Assembly (NCBI GenBank): GCA_014529385.2
Contig: CM043959.1
Coordinates: 86,711,529-86,775,528, forward strand
DNA from: Adiantum capillus-veneris
Taxonomy: Eukaryota > Streptophyta > Polypodiopsida > Polypodiales > Pteridaceae
Reading direction: 5' to 3'
Length of the DNA stretch: 64,000 bases
Shown: positions 11,101 to 20,598 of the stretch, one piece after another
Numbering within the stretch: the first letter of the stretch is position 1
Layout of the letters: the number at the start of each line of letters is the position of its first letter
Program-made: the position numbers and the translations under genes
The notes under the pieces: generated by a model
Database searches by the model: none
Told to the model about the DNA's origin: nothing
Seen by the model: the letters and a program-made list of their open reading frames with translations, nothing else

Positions 11101-14100
11101 ATACAGATTTTGCAAATATTTTCACATGCATACGGGATGGGGAGACAGTAGCGGGATACTCCCTTCGGGAAGGCTACTTGATGAAAAAGACTATGTTGTG
11201 CGTTACACAGCCGTTGAGGGATAAGGTTATGACTGAATGCCACTGTCCACCTTTTACGGGTCACCGCGGCATTGCTACCACCATGAAAGGGGTAGAGAGA
11301 TACTTCTTTTGGCCGTGACTCAAAAAGGACGTGGAAGAGTTGTGCTCAGTATGCCAGAAGGTCAATTTTGACAGGCATAAGGGACAGGGATTGTTAAAGC
11401 CTTTACCCATACCCACCCGCCCCTGGAAAAGTATTGAAATGGATTTCATTTTTGATCTCCCGATTACACAGAATGATCACGATGATTTTCCGATTACATG
11501 GCTCGTCTGAGATGATTATCTCCGACAGAGACCCCAAATTTATGAGTTTGTTTTGGAAGGCAATTTGGGAGAACATTGGCATGCAGTTGCAGTTCTCGTC
11601 ATCGTTCCACTTGCAGACTGGCGAGCAATTTGAGATTGCCAATTCAGTGATTTTAGATTTATTGAAGTCTTGTATCTCGGATCAGAAGACTCAATGGGAA
11701 AAGAACTTACCTTTGGTGGAATTTACCTACAATAACACGATACACTCTTCGACGGGAAGACGCCATGTGAGATTGTTTAAAGTGCTGCGAAGGTTCCATC
11801 CTTCTTGAGTACGAAGATTAGATATTTGAAGCGGATGAATATTAAAGAGATTTGGATACGGCTTTTGCCAAGGTTCACGAGACTTTGCAAGAGTCTCAAG
11901 AACGACCGAACAAGGCAGTGGATCGCCATCGTTGCGACTTGAAATTGAAGGAGGATGATTGGGTGCTCTTACGTTTTGAGAAGGCACGCCTACGAAAGAA
12001 AAAGGTAAAGGAGAGGCTTTTTTCAAAGCTTAGTATGCGATCCTACGGACCTTTCCAGATCACTGACAAGATAAATGATGTCTCCTTCCGATTGAAACTG
12101 CAAGATACTTGGAGGATTCACAATGCATTGCATGTGAGTCTCTTGAAACCTGTTAAGGGTGATGTGTCTGATGATGGGGAGCCTGATGAGCAACCCGAAG
12201 TGGAAGAAAACGAGGAGATCCTTGTTCCTGAACAGATTTTGGCACATAACGATACGAAGAAAGGTAAAGTCCGAAGGCGGTTCTTGGTTTAGTTCAAGAA
12301 CTTTCCTGCATTTGATGCGAAGTGGATAGAGAAGGAGGACCTAGCAAATACTCCTCAGATTGTGAAACTTTACCTCGATGTTTTGGTTTAGCATAGACTA
12401 CTCCAAACGGAACCCAGAATTCAGCTTGGCCGGAGATCTGGTGCAGTGGGATGCACAAGAGGGGAGTCACTCCGCTCCTTTGTCAACAGATGCCTCGATT
12501 TTGATACTAAAGTCACTGATGTCTCTTGAGCTTCAGGGATACTGAGAGCTGACAATATTCTACTGGATGACTTTATGAAATGGAATTCCTGATAATGATA
12601 CTGATTTGTTCTTGACTTCTTGTGAGTGCAGGAACTGATAGCCGAAATGACTGCAGCATTTTGGTCTGATTGATCTCGAATAGACATGGTTGCAATAGGG
12701 GTTAGCCAATCGGACATCGATGAGGTCCCCATTGGACCTATATGTGATTGCTAGCTACATTGCCGATAAATCATGGTCTAAGATCTGAATGAATGTTGAA
12801 TGTCATGTAATGTCCTGTGATGTCGTGTGATGTGACTGTCGATTTTGTACATGTGCTAGATGTGTGTTCCTAGTACGTAGGTACTAACAGTCAGTGTCTA
12901 CTAAGACGGTTTATGGCTTTTGTCGGTTTTGCAGGCGTAATCGCAGTCGATTACAATGCTTTCAAGAGGGGGGTATGTCAAAAAGTGATGACGTGGCGGA
13001 CAACAGAAACCCTAATTTTTGCCAAAAACCCTAAAATTCCTGCAAACCCTAATTTCTGCCAAAAACCCTGATTTTCGAAAATCGCGGAGGTTTTTTTTTT
13101 TTTTAATAATAAAATATAATGATGAACGATGCGAATTTTTCTTTTCTTTTAATAAAAAAAAGAGAAAAGACTCTCTAAGAGAGAGAGAACTGATGCTTTT
13201 TATTCTAAAAGCTTTTGGGGCTCTGCTTTTGGGCATCCCTTGTACCTTTAAATAAGTGGTGAGGGCTTAACTTCTCAGAGCATCTGGACGCAGAGTCTGA
13301 GAGTGAAACCCTAACCGCTCTCTTGTACTTTGATCTGATTAATATAAAAAGAAATACCGAAAGGGGCGCCAGTCTTTGGGGCCAATATCTCTAGGCACGG
13401 AACTCCGCCGGGCCAGTGCAAATCTATTGTGATCTGTGAATTGTTTTGAAGTGGTTATTTGGTGTTGTCGCGGTTGATTCTTGACTTGGAGTGTCCAAGT
13501 CTGTTACAATAGTCACCAGCGTCACCAACATCCCCCTACTTACTTTCTCCGAGCTTTGGCAAGCTCAACAGGTCGATAAATACTTTGGGCAAGCTCGTGG
13601 AGCTCACTTAGCTCAAAATTTTGATTCGGGCAAAGCGAGCCAAGCGCATCATTACTCCTCACATTTCTAGAGAGAATCTTAGTCAGCAAGCACGACAAGC
13701 ACCTCAAGCTTGGGCAAGGTTCCCACGTCAAGGTCAGCCCTAGCTTGCTTAAGATCCTAGGTCTAAGGACTTTTAACACTAACCTTTGGAGGTCTTTAAT
13801 GAAGCTAACCCTAAGGTCTTTTAAGGCCGACCGGGTCACGGAGAGGACACTAGGGCTGATCTGTAGCAAAAACGCTACCAGGCTGCCCATCTCCCTACCC
13901 ATCGTGTACCCTAAGGCTGCCTACTACAGGCGCCCTACACCCAAGGGCCTCTGCACTCTATGCTTCCCTAGTGCCCCTTCCCTCACATATATAGCCCATA
14001 AGTGTGGGTCGGGCAACTATCCACAAATATGGCAAGGTTGGGAAAAATACTTCAGTCGCTAAATATACATGCACATATACACTTTTTCATTCATATATAC

Positions 14101-14334
14101 ATGCATTTACAGATACACGTGTATATGAGGAAATTGGAGAAAGCATGCATCTGAAAACGAGAGAAGAAAGAACCTCTCATCAAGTTCATTCTTCTTCTTG
14201 GTGCCCTTCTTTTGAAGTAATAAGAACGTCTTGTTGAGTGTTTGCTCCTGCTCTTGACTTAACTCATAAGACACAATCTCCTCAATGGCAAGTGCTTCTT
14301 GGGGGTTTGCTCCTACAACTTCTGCCGCCGCCAT
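5165..14334 (-). CDS. DRC8: EF-hand protein like DRC8/EFCAB2 of the flagellar nexin-dynein regulatory complex; four exons, intron 1 holds a retrotransposon
   Basis: Exons on the minus strand are 14334-14174, 6364-6292, 6211-6014 and 5311-5165, joining to 579 bases (192 residues, stop TGA). Every junction has GT..AG and phases agree: exon 1 ends with AG of an Arg codon and exon 2 supplies its A; exons 2, 3 and 4 join in phase 0. The protein starts [14 protein letters not shown], then has EF-hand-like blocks: [36 protein letters not shown] and [20 protein letters not shown]. The order and spacing fit DRC8/EFCAB2 (about 160 residues in animals), a calmodulin-like subunit of the axonemal nexin-dynein regulatory complex. 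The calcium loops look degenerate: the third has one extra residue, so calcium binding is doubtful. Intron 1 is 7.8 kb because element A sits inside it; the other introns are 80 and 702 bases. Another EF-hand family remains possible. Confidence 0.72.
6760..7066 (+). mobile_element. Remnant of an older LTR element: LTR end plus primer-binding-like site, duplicated
   Basis: Within intron 1. A stretch ending CCTACCTCCAACA looks like the R-U5 end of an LTR. It is followed at 6956-6967 by TGGTATCACAGC, one mismatch from the initiator tRNA-Met primer site. A second degenerate copy, TGGTATCAAAGC, lies at 7024-7035. The block from the primer site to GAGCATAGTCACCA is a tandem duplication of about 70 bp, and element A landed inside its second copy. 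The left end is not defined. Inference from motifs only. Confidence 0.4.
7067..7600 (+). repeat. Element A 5' LTR (534 bp)
   Basis: Starts TGTCACAAAGTGATGACG and ends GTCCAAGTCTGTTACA. The U3 part has three AAACCCTAA telo-box motifs and an imperfect T-run. A TATA-like TTTAAATAAG at about 7340 probably sets transcription start some 30 bases downstream, near GAGGGCTTAACTTCTC. It is nearly identical to the 3' LTR in its last 345 bases and less so in the first 190. Confidence 0.93.
7602..7613 (+). promoter_or_regulatory. Primer-binding site, tRNA-iMet
   Basis: TGGTATCAGAGC begins one base after the LTR and complements the 3' end of initiator tRNA-Met, the usual primer of plant chromoviruses. Confidence 0.9.
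7674..9250 (+). pseudogene. Element A gag (broken)
   Basis: Begins [13 protein letters not shown] at 7674. The frame is lost near 7778 and again at T-runs near 8385. A middle section is rich in serine and acidic or basic residues (8150-8340). From 8348 a long frame carries the retrotransposon gag domain ([25 protein letters not shown]) and a CX2CX4HX4C zinc knuckle ([14 protein letters not shown], about 9117-9158). Gag packages RNA in the virus-like particle. At least two frameshifts separate the start from the main domain. Confidence 0.85.
9290..9640 (+). pseudogene. Element A protease region (active site deleted)
   Basis: The sequence following [12 protein letters not shown] jumps straight to the part after the active site ([16 protein letters not shown]). 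In related elements of this window (F and B) a DPG motif stands at this point; here about a dozen bases including that motif are missing. Frames change at least twice in this stretch. A dead aspartic protease. Confidence 0.7.
9754..10455 (+). pseudogene. Element A reverse transcriptase (broken)
   Basis: Two open pieces, 9754-10050 and 10081-10455, hold RT blocks: [47 protein letters not shown] and the catalytic FFDD box ([12 protein letters not shown]). A TGA at about 10048-10050 separates them where related element C has TTA, and the frame changes again near 10430. The catalytic aspartates are kept but the protein cannot be made whole. Confidence 0.85.
10431..11065 (+). pseudogene. Element A RT connection and RNase H (broken)
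   Basis: Contains the RT thumb/connection ([18 protein letters not shown]) and RNase H motifs: [31 protein letters not shown] and VVADALS. A TGA at 10696-10698, where element C has TGT, removes the first catalytic region (VYCDACG) from the frame that follows. RNase H removes the RNA strand during reverse transcription. Confidence 0.85.
11066..11810 (+). pseudogene. Element A integrase (stop plus internal deletion)
   Basis: The HHCC zinc region ([10 protein letters not shown]..) is interrupted by TGA at about 11317 after YFFWP. The catalytic core keeps MDFIFDLP and [12 protein letters not shown]. Between them, compared with element C, roughly 100-130 bases are missing, including the stretch for DRFSKQAHFIP. 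The third catalytic region reads [10 protein letters not shown]. Integrase cannot be functional. Confidence 0.8.
11852..12390 (+). pseudogene. Element A integrase C-terminus and chromodomain-like end
   Basis: The frame at 11852-12292 encodes the integrase tail ([22 protein letters not shown]), an acidic linker, and [11 protein letters not shown] followed by a chromodomain-like block, RRRFLV then (after a TAG) [17 protein letters not shown]. In chromoviruses this module directs integration to particular chromatin. A single stop divides it. Confidence 0.75.
12961..12975 (+). promoter_or_regulatory. Polypurine tract of element A
   Basis: A purine run, CAAGAGGGGGG, directly before the 3' LTR, the plus-strand primer site. 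The same tract precedes the LTR of element C. Confidence 0.85.
12976..13508 (+). repeat. Element A 3' LTR (533 bp)
   Basis: Starts TGTCAAAAAGTGATGACG and ends CAAGTCTGTTACA; flanked by ATAG. It differs from the 5' LTR mainly by C-to-T and G-to-A changes in the first 190 bases and by one change in the last 345. Confidence 0.92.
13535..13870 (+). mobile_element. Fragment related to element B LTR
   Basis: The stretch from about 13680 to 13830 (TAGCTTGCTTAAGATC.., GGACTTTTAACACTAACC, TCTTTAATGAAGCTAACC) is clearly similar to the LTRs of element B at 20940-21175 and 28850-28970. It lies in intron 1 of the EF-hand gene, right of element A. It is probably a solo or partial LTR; the ends are not defined. 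Confidence 0.65.
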
Positions 14335-14407
14335 TCTTATATGGAGCCCATAATTCTCTTTTTCCTACACGCTAAGACATAGTACATATTATTGACAACA
14401 AGAAGTT

Positions 14408-14434
14408 ACATGTGTGTGTGTGTGTGCGCGCGCA
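14408..14434. repeat. Alternating (TG)n(CG)n tract
   Basis: A TG run passing directly into CGCGCGC, about 25 alternating purine-pyrimidine bases. It lies about 80 bases upstream of the EF-hand start codon. Confidence 0.85.
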
Positions 14435-14442
14435 AAAAGTTT

Positions 14443-14520
14443 GATAGAGTGGTCTTGTACAAAGCACGTAGAGATGGAGCTTGAGAGAATGATCTTGTAC
14501 AAAGCATGTAGAAATGGAGC
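14443..14520. repeat. Two tandem copies of about 42 bp
   Basis: CTTGTACAAAGCACGTAGAG near 14453 and CTTGTACAAAGCATGTAGAA near 14495 begin two similar units, both containing ATGGAGC. They lie upstream of the EF-hand gene, possibly in its promoter. Confidence 0.75.
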
Positions 14521-16385
14521 ATTATATAGGGAATTTGAGGTAGCTAGGGTCTCCCTTGATTGAGGGATTTTTACCTACAAAATCATGGGGCTGATTAGAG
14601 GCTGAAATCCACGACCAATACAACTGGTAATAGGTAGATTGAGAGGGTATGATTTCATGTGATAAAGGGTGCACACCTCATGAGGTATACACATGACAAT
14701 TACCTCATGGGATAAACACATAACACATACAAGGACAATATAGAGAGGCTAGGAATCCTCACACATATATAAACAACATGGGAAGCTGAGCACATCCACA
14801 ATCAAGTGAACCAAGATGTGTTTTAAACTTGTACCATCTAGGATACTAAAGATCTTTAACAAAACTATGAATCCAATGTCATCAGAACAATAAAGCAAAT
14901 CGAGAACGTAAGGGTGCAAGCTATGAAGACCTACCTCAAAAACCCATTCTCGATGGTTCAAGCCACAGAGTGGAAATGAAAAGTTGTGGAAGCTATTGAT
15001 GAACTCCCCCCGCTAGGTGGTCAGTCACAACACATGAAACCCTAAATCTCGAAGCCACAAACGTTGCCCCATCAACTAACATCCAAGTTAATCAAGCCTC
15101 GAGGTACTTACCTGCATTGGTAGACTTAAGAGGGGCTTGGTTCCTTGACAAGGCCTATCTACAAAAAATGTGTTGCTTAAAAAGAAACGCACCTCACTAC
15201 CAGATGCTCAAGACCCAAAGAAGGGATGATATAATCTTGAAGAATGGACCTTCTAAAGAGAGGCAAAGGGGCTTTTGTGGGGTGGTCCCTCTTTTGATCT
15301 TGCTAAGGTGCACTGGGACACATGACGCCCAACCTGGCCGGGTGGAAGGGGGCAAGAGGGAACTGATCCAGCTCCTTGGCAACCCCTATTCTCATGTTTT
15401 TAGCAACATAGGATCAAGGATCTAACTAATATCGTAGGGGGCCAACAGCTCTTGAAGACTAAAAAGGGCCTCTTCATGGTAGCTAAGACTGCAAAAATTG
15501 TCAACCTCTCAACTTTGACAAGCCTTCGCAAAATGCAAAATGAAGCACTAATTTGACAACTCCCAACTATCTTATCCACACTTCATTGACCATTTTGGGA
15601 GTGCATATTGTCTTGAAAATAAGGGCTCAAATCATAGCCTTGGCAACGACTGAGGCAGCAATCCAAAGGGACCCCCAACAAGTATCAACACATTCCTTAA
15701 TCCAAGGAAGTAAAGCTCTTGGTAGGCCAAGGAAGCAGACTAGTACAGGAGATAGTCTCCCTCCTTATCAAATGCATCTAAGGGCCAATCGAAAACATGG
15801 TACCAAAGTCGAAGCCAATCGAGAACATGAGTTCTATTACCTGATACATACCAATAGTTTGCAAGGTAATAGAACTCAATTTGGAGCACCGTACCAACTA
15901 TGTCTATCAAGCTAATAGTCAAACCATCAATGATCTTGCCACAAAGATTTTGCTTCTCTCAAAATTTCTCTACTCAAAGCTGAAGAATGAAATAACTTGC
16001 ATTAAATCACAGTTAGGAGTATATCCTATGAACATGAATACCTAGAACATTGCCTCATTTTTTTGAGCAGGGCCAGCTCATCACACTGCATTTTTTGCTG
16101 TACCCAAAATGGCAAAGTTTTGCTTCCGCACTTCTCAGAGGAAAATTATGCAGGGGATGCTCTATAGCTGGCATGTGGGCATATGCAAAAAGACCCATCT
16201 ACAATTACACTTACCTCAAGAGCCCCCTCTTGTCATTTTCTCCACAAACTTGACTTACATTGGCAGAGGATAGACAACGTCGTCTTTGTTTCCAATATTC
16301 ACGTCAACAGGCGAACCTGTATCATGCTCTCTTGTTGTGGTGGTGGTTCGCGGGAACGGCTAATGTATCAAACACATCCAAAAAG
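14521..16385. other. Region without recognised gene
   Basis: Upstream of the EF-hand gene. Frames of about 100-120 codons (15117-15425 and 15553-15915, plus) have no motif I recognise. Part may be decayed retroelement. The only structured feature is the inverted repeat at 15829-15877. Confidence 0.45.
15829..15877. repeat. Perfect 14-bp inverted repeat (hairpin)
   Basis: GAGTTCTATTACCT at 15829-15842 and its exact reverse complement AGGTAATAGAACTC at 15864-15877, separated by 21 bases. It may form a stem-loop in RNA from either strand. No function can be assigned. Confidence 0.85.
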
Positions 16386-16386
16386 T

Positions 16387-16398
16387 TGTGTGTGTGTA

Positions 16399-16440
<42 letters not shown>

Positions 16441-16680
16441 TGCTTGCGCGTCCATGTGTTCGCTCTGTCGGCCATTTGTGCACATAAGAAAAAAGGGAAG
16501 GAAGGAGAGAGAGAGAGAGAGAGAGAGAGATACCTGGGACTGCTACATTACAATGTTTCGTCCAACGGCCTTCCGGGAAAATAAAAAGATAACCGAAAGG
16601 AGAGGGAAATCAGCCTTCTTAGGGCAGCTTCACAGGCCTCACAAACAAAGAAACTTGATTCTTGCATGGGAATCAACATA

Positions 16681-16711
<31 letters not shown>
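16387..16711. repeat. Cluster of GT, GA and CT microsatellites
   Basis: A short GT run at 16387-16397, GA at about 16402-16437, GA at 16505-16530 and CT at 16684-16711, all within 325 bases. Open frames through here encode only RE/SL repeats and are not genes. Confidence 0.95.
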
Positions 16712-16715
<4 letters not shown>

Positions 16716-16968
16716 ACTCATATCACCAAACCACAAAAAAAGGACTACATACTGACTGAAGCTTTTTACATAGATGGGTTCGTGAATCACACGGTCTGAA
16801 TTGATCTAGCTCACATCACACAATTGTCATTGGCATTCGTAGATTTGAGCACTTGTTGGCGCGATTTCTACTACATACCACCACCTATCATCGGCCAACT
16901 TTGGACCAAACACAAAGCCATATTAGGTTTAATAAAGCAACAAATAATGGAACTTTTGGCCAGACACA

Positions 16969-16971
<3 letters not shown>

Positions 16972-17021
<50 letters not shown>
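16972..17021. repeat. (GA)25 microsatellite
   Basis: About 50 perfect bases of GA, immediately followed by the retroposon-tail motif at 17022. Confidence 0.97.
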
Positions 17022-17024
<3 letters not shown>

Positions 17025-17110
17025 AATGTGTATTAACATCTACAAAAGGCCTAATAGGGTAGAGGGGTCAACGGCCCCTAGAGAAAAGACACATGAACCC
17101 CTAATTTTAA
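17022..17110 (-). mobile_element. Retroposon 3'-tail-like motif, copy 1
   Basis: ATGAAATGTGTATTAACATC then TACAAAAGGCCTAATA directly adjoins the GA tract. Similar blocks adjoin GA tracts at 17515 and 31584. Read on the minus strand each ends ..GGCCTTTTGTAGATGTTAAT.. then (TC)n, like the 3' end of a non-LTR element with a microsatellite tail. Inference. Confidence 0.4.
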
Positions 17111-17499
17111 TATGTTTGGGGACCAATAGAAGCACAAAAAAGTGGAGTTGAAACGACTAATTCATTCGAAATAAAGCCTTTTCATTGGCCAAGGTGTGGG
17201 TTCAAGATGTCGTGGTTGCATTTTACCTCTTTGGCCTCCATTGGTGTTCTTATTCATGCCGATTTTTGATACACTTGATTTCGAAAATCGCGTCGCGACT
17301 ATCGACTCTCAAACCCAACCAATCCCAAATTAATTCTCTTGAAAGCTTGTGAAAAAGCGATTAAATTGAGCTACTCAGCGTAAAAAATTGAGCTCAGAAG
17401 AAAGAGATTCAAGCTCCCCAAGTTACCTGTCCCCCTCCTGGCTCCTCTACCCTAGACCTATGAGACTAAACACACACACACACACACCCACAAATGAGA

Positions 17500-17640
17500 G
17501 AGACAGAGAGAAATGAATTGAATTGAAATGTTCATTAACATCTATGAAAGGCCTAATACACCTACAAGATCAAACGATTACATCATCGTCGGTTGTGTCA
17601 AGTGTCCAATACAAAAGATAAAATAAGAAGTACTAAAGTG
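17500..17640 (-). mobile_element. Retroposon 3'-tail-like motif, copy 2
   Basis: After an interrupted CA/GA stretch (17470-17512) comes GAAATGTTCATTAACATCTA with TGAAAGGCCTAATACACC. Similarity to copy 3 continues for perhaps 30 further bases (CTACAAGATCAAACGATTAC against CTATGAGACCAAAAGGTTGC). Minus-strand orientation by the tail. Confidence 0.4.
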
Positions 17641-18187
17641 TGAGGTTAAAATGTGGTGCAATACCTAAACAAATGGATACATTTGTAGGTTTCTTTCATT
17701 ATGTAAATACTATGCATGTCAACATAATCTACAAATGTAACATTAGCAATAATGCTATGCAATACCTGTTCTTTAACTTGGGGCAGGGAGTTCATCATAA
17801 GAAAATTACAACCAAAAAAAAAAAAAGTGTGACTCATGTGATGGCTCCATGATGCGCATTTTCATTTGTCAGCTATACCTAAAAATTGACATGGAACATG
17901 GGTTTAATCCTGGCAATTGACGCAACAATAAGTGTCAAGTTTCTTTGTTGTTTCTCACCCACTTGTAGCCTTGGAGTTTTGATTGTTTAGAAGTAATTTC
18001 ATATGGATAGAATATTTGTTTGAAAGTTCATTGTCCTTGATTTCTAATTTAATAGGGTTCATTGTGAACAATTAATGTGCACACAATAAGCTTAAGTTGC
18101 TTCATTCTTGCAGTGAGATTCACGATCTTTCCTTGTAGCCATGGATAAGTGCAAGGCGCTTCATTCTTGCAATGATACCTTCTCTCT
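17641..18187. other. Region without recognised gene
   Basis: AT-rich sequence with an A-run at about 17814-17825. Nothing I can name. Confidence 0.45.
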
Positions 18188-18424
18188 AGGATAATGGAGG
18201 ATGCAAACAAGCCTCAGAGGACTGGTCTAGAACAATACATAACATCTTGTAATAAGTAAAGCCGAGGAGTAAGAGTGGTTTCTCTGCCAAGCAGATAACT
18301 TGTAATCCTTTGACCCTCAAGGCACGGTCTGAGCTCGAGGATTGGTGTATATCTTTGTTCTTAATACTATCCACTCACAATTGTGAGTTTTGCAACAAAA
18401 AAAAAAGGATAATGGAGGATGCAA
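18188..18424 (+). mobile_element. 5'-truncated non-LTR retroposon with poly(A) and 19-bp target-site duplication
   Basis: A 199-base insert (18207-18405) ends in A10 and is flanked by perfect copies of AGGATAATGGAGGATGCAA (18188-18206 and 18406-18424). Poly(A) plus a long target duplication is the mark of LINE-driven retrotransposition. The insert has no open frame and ends ..GTATATCTTTGTTCTTAATA.., like a LINE 3' untranslated end. A SINE or processed transcript copied by LINE enzymes is the alternative. Confidence 0.82.
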
Positions 18425-19700
18425 TAGCTAGTTCCAAAAATGAAGCTTCTTAACCTTGTGGTTTGCATTGCAATTTGTTGAAAAGCTATTGTGGGAGCAC
18501 TCTTATCTCTTTTGGGACTATCATTGCTAAAAGGAGCTCGCAAAATCACTTCATAGTGTTGATTCTTTGAAAGATTTGGTAATGCAAAATAGATTTTCTC
18601 TCTACAAGTGTGCAAAGAGGAACCGCATTCTAGGGAGCTCGAGACGCTACCACAGTAGGCCTAATTTAGTAAAACCAATGTTCATCCATTAGTAGTGTTA
18701 TCTTATCATGTAAATGAATTGTGAGAGTGACTCTACCATTATGTGGCAACTCCATTTCCATATTTTGTGAGTTTTATTTAGGCCATTTACTTGGTATTGA
18801 GTAGGTAGTGGATCGTTCATAATGACATCTCCAATTGTGTTCGAGTCTAATGCCACCACCTCTATATTGAGCACAATTACGATTCTACATACATGTAACG
18901 CAAAAACATCAATAGATTTACTTCATTATCGTGACAAAAGATACCATTGTATGGCATCAAGATGATGTGCATTTTTCATACGAGTATTGGGGAAGATGGA
19001 TTCAAAGAAAGTATGCTTAATTGATCCGTGTAGTACATAGTGTTGTATGTCAACAATAATTTATCAAAACCACAAATTAAGATCCGATTCTCACATTAAA
19101 AGACCAATTGATATAGCAAACAGGAAGAAACATTATACACAAGGTCATTTTGAACATTTTCCTTTTTGTCTTAAAATTGCAAAACACTCTAGAATATTTA
19201 TGCAATTGACATGAGTGGGTGTGACATTATACTGCAAATGGGTTGGTTGTTTTCTCACAGTACTTTGATTGATTGTGAGCAAGGGGAGTTGATTTTCAAA
19301 GATAGGGAGGGTGAGGAACATTAAGAAAACAAGTGCTTTCCAAGTGGAAAGACCGACATGAGAAGGTTCCCCTTGGGAAACGATGAGTATTCTCAAGAGG
19401 AGAACTTCTTACTTTTGTTTTTGAGGACGAAACTCTTCTACAAGCGAAGGTATGGTCAAAAGAAAGGTCACACACTTAAGGCAAGTTCATAGAGAAAAGG
19501 GGCCATATGTAGGGTATGCCTATATATGAGATTGTTGGGTCCAATCAACCCAATGAGTTCTACAAGGTGGGCTTAAAGGAGCTCTAGGGGGTCTCTACTC
19601 GCTTGGCCACCTTCCATTGGGCTTCGTTTTTGAGTGCATGAGACACACAACAACATGTTTCGAGGTGGTTATTCTTCTACCATTTTTGAGCTAAGGTGCT
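18425..19700. other. Region without recognised gene
   Basis: Intergenic sequence between the retroposon and element B. Frames are short and no motif is recognised. Confidence 0.45.
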
Positions 19701-20563
19701 TGTAATGGAAATGGCCTATGAACTTTGAGAGTAGCGGAATTAGGAAATTAGGTGAAGCACTTTTGAGATATTACTTTGTGAGCATAGCGGGTGAACTTAA
19801 TTGATGGTAGCCACATAAACATGGTACTTAGTTAACTTGGCATGAACAATACTTTTGCAAGAGAGAGAGAGAGTTTAGAGAACAGGACAATAGTTGAGGA
19901 CCGGATTCATATGGAGCCGGTCCCCCCTCCAACAGGCATTTGTATTATAGTTTCTCCCATCAAGAGAGACTTGGTACAATACAATCTTTGGGTTCCTTGT
20001 GACCTACGTGACGCAATGAAGATGGAAAGCTTCATGCATCACAAGCATAACATAAACTTGTAGAAAGAATTGACTATCCCAAGCCTCAGTCCCAAGGCCT
20101 CAAACACCTTCAAAGGTGGAGAGAGCTAGGGGGGAATGCGGATAGGGAAGAGGAAGAAGAAACATTCCATAGGGGAAAGAAATAGTTCCTCACTTATCAT
20201 TACTCTTCTTGCTAGCATACATAATAGCATAGTAATGGAGATGGAGAAGATGGCAAGCTTAAGTATTGAAGCATGGCTCTTGGTTGGATTTGCATTTCAT
20301 AGCCAAGAGTGTTGATGTAGGCTCTCACTTCTCACAAGCTTGGAGAAGGAGGTGGTGTTCCTCAACTTTCACCAAGTGAGAATCCCTTGCACATGAGTGT
20401 CTGTGTGGAGTATATCCCCCTAGCACCCCCCCTCCTTGCTTTGGGTGAGTGGTGACTTTTCTACATGCTGCAAGCTCATTGGACCCCTCTCCCCCTAGCC
20501 AATCACATGCAGCATGCAGTCAAGTACATGGGTAGTCTTTTGACAAGTGTCCTCCTTACCCCT

Positions 20564-20598
<35 letters not shown>

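Larger units (their letters stand above)
7067..13508 (+). mobile_element. Element A: Ty3/gypsy chromovirus, full-length but coding-defective
   Basis: LTRs at 7067-7600 and 12976-13508 (TG..CA ends) enclose, in order, a tRNA-iMet primer site, gag with zinc knuckle, protease, reverse transcriptase, RNase H, integrase and a chromodomain-like end, then a polypurine tract. The order RT-RH-IN defines Ty3/gypsy; the C-terminal chromodomain defines a chromovirus. The 4-bp target duplication is ATAG (7063-7066 and 13509-13512). It lies in intron 1 of the EF-hand gene, in antisense to that gene. Coding frames are broken by stops, frameshifts and an internal integrase deletion, so it is non-autonomous. 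Confidence 0.93.

Noticed and set aside
15553-15915. Possible small gene of 120 codons
   Set aside because: No domain, no supporting splice signals, and it spans the inverted repeat; left unassigned.
16183-17062. Open frames rich in RE repeats or SL repeats over GA/CT tracts
   Set aside because: They only translate microsatellites; the flanking parts have no conserved motif.
17635-17835. Second poly(A) retroposon flanked by AAAGTGTGA
   Set aside because: The A-run and a 9-bp repeat exist, but the repeat is short and AT-rich; could be chance.
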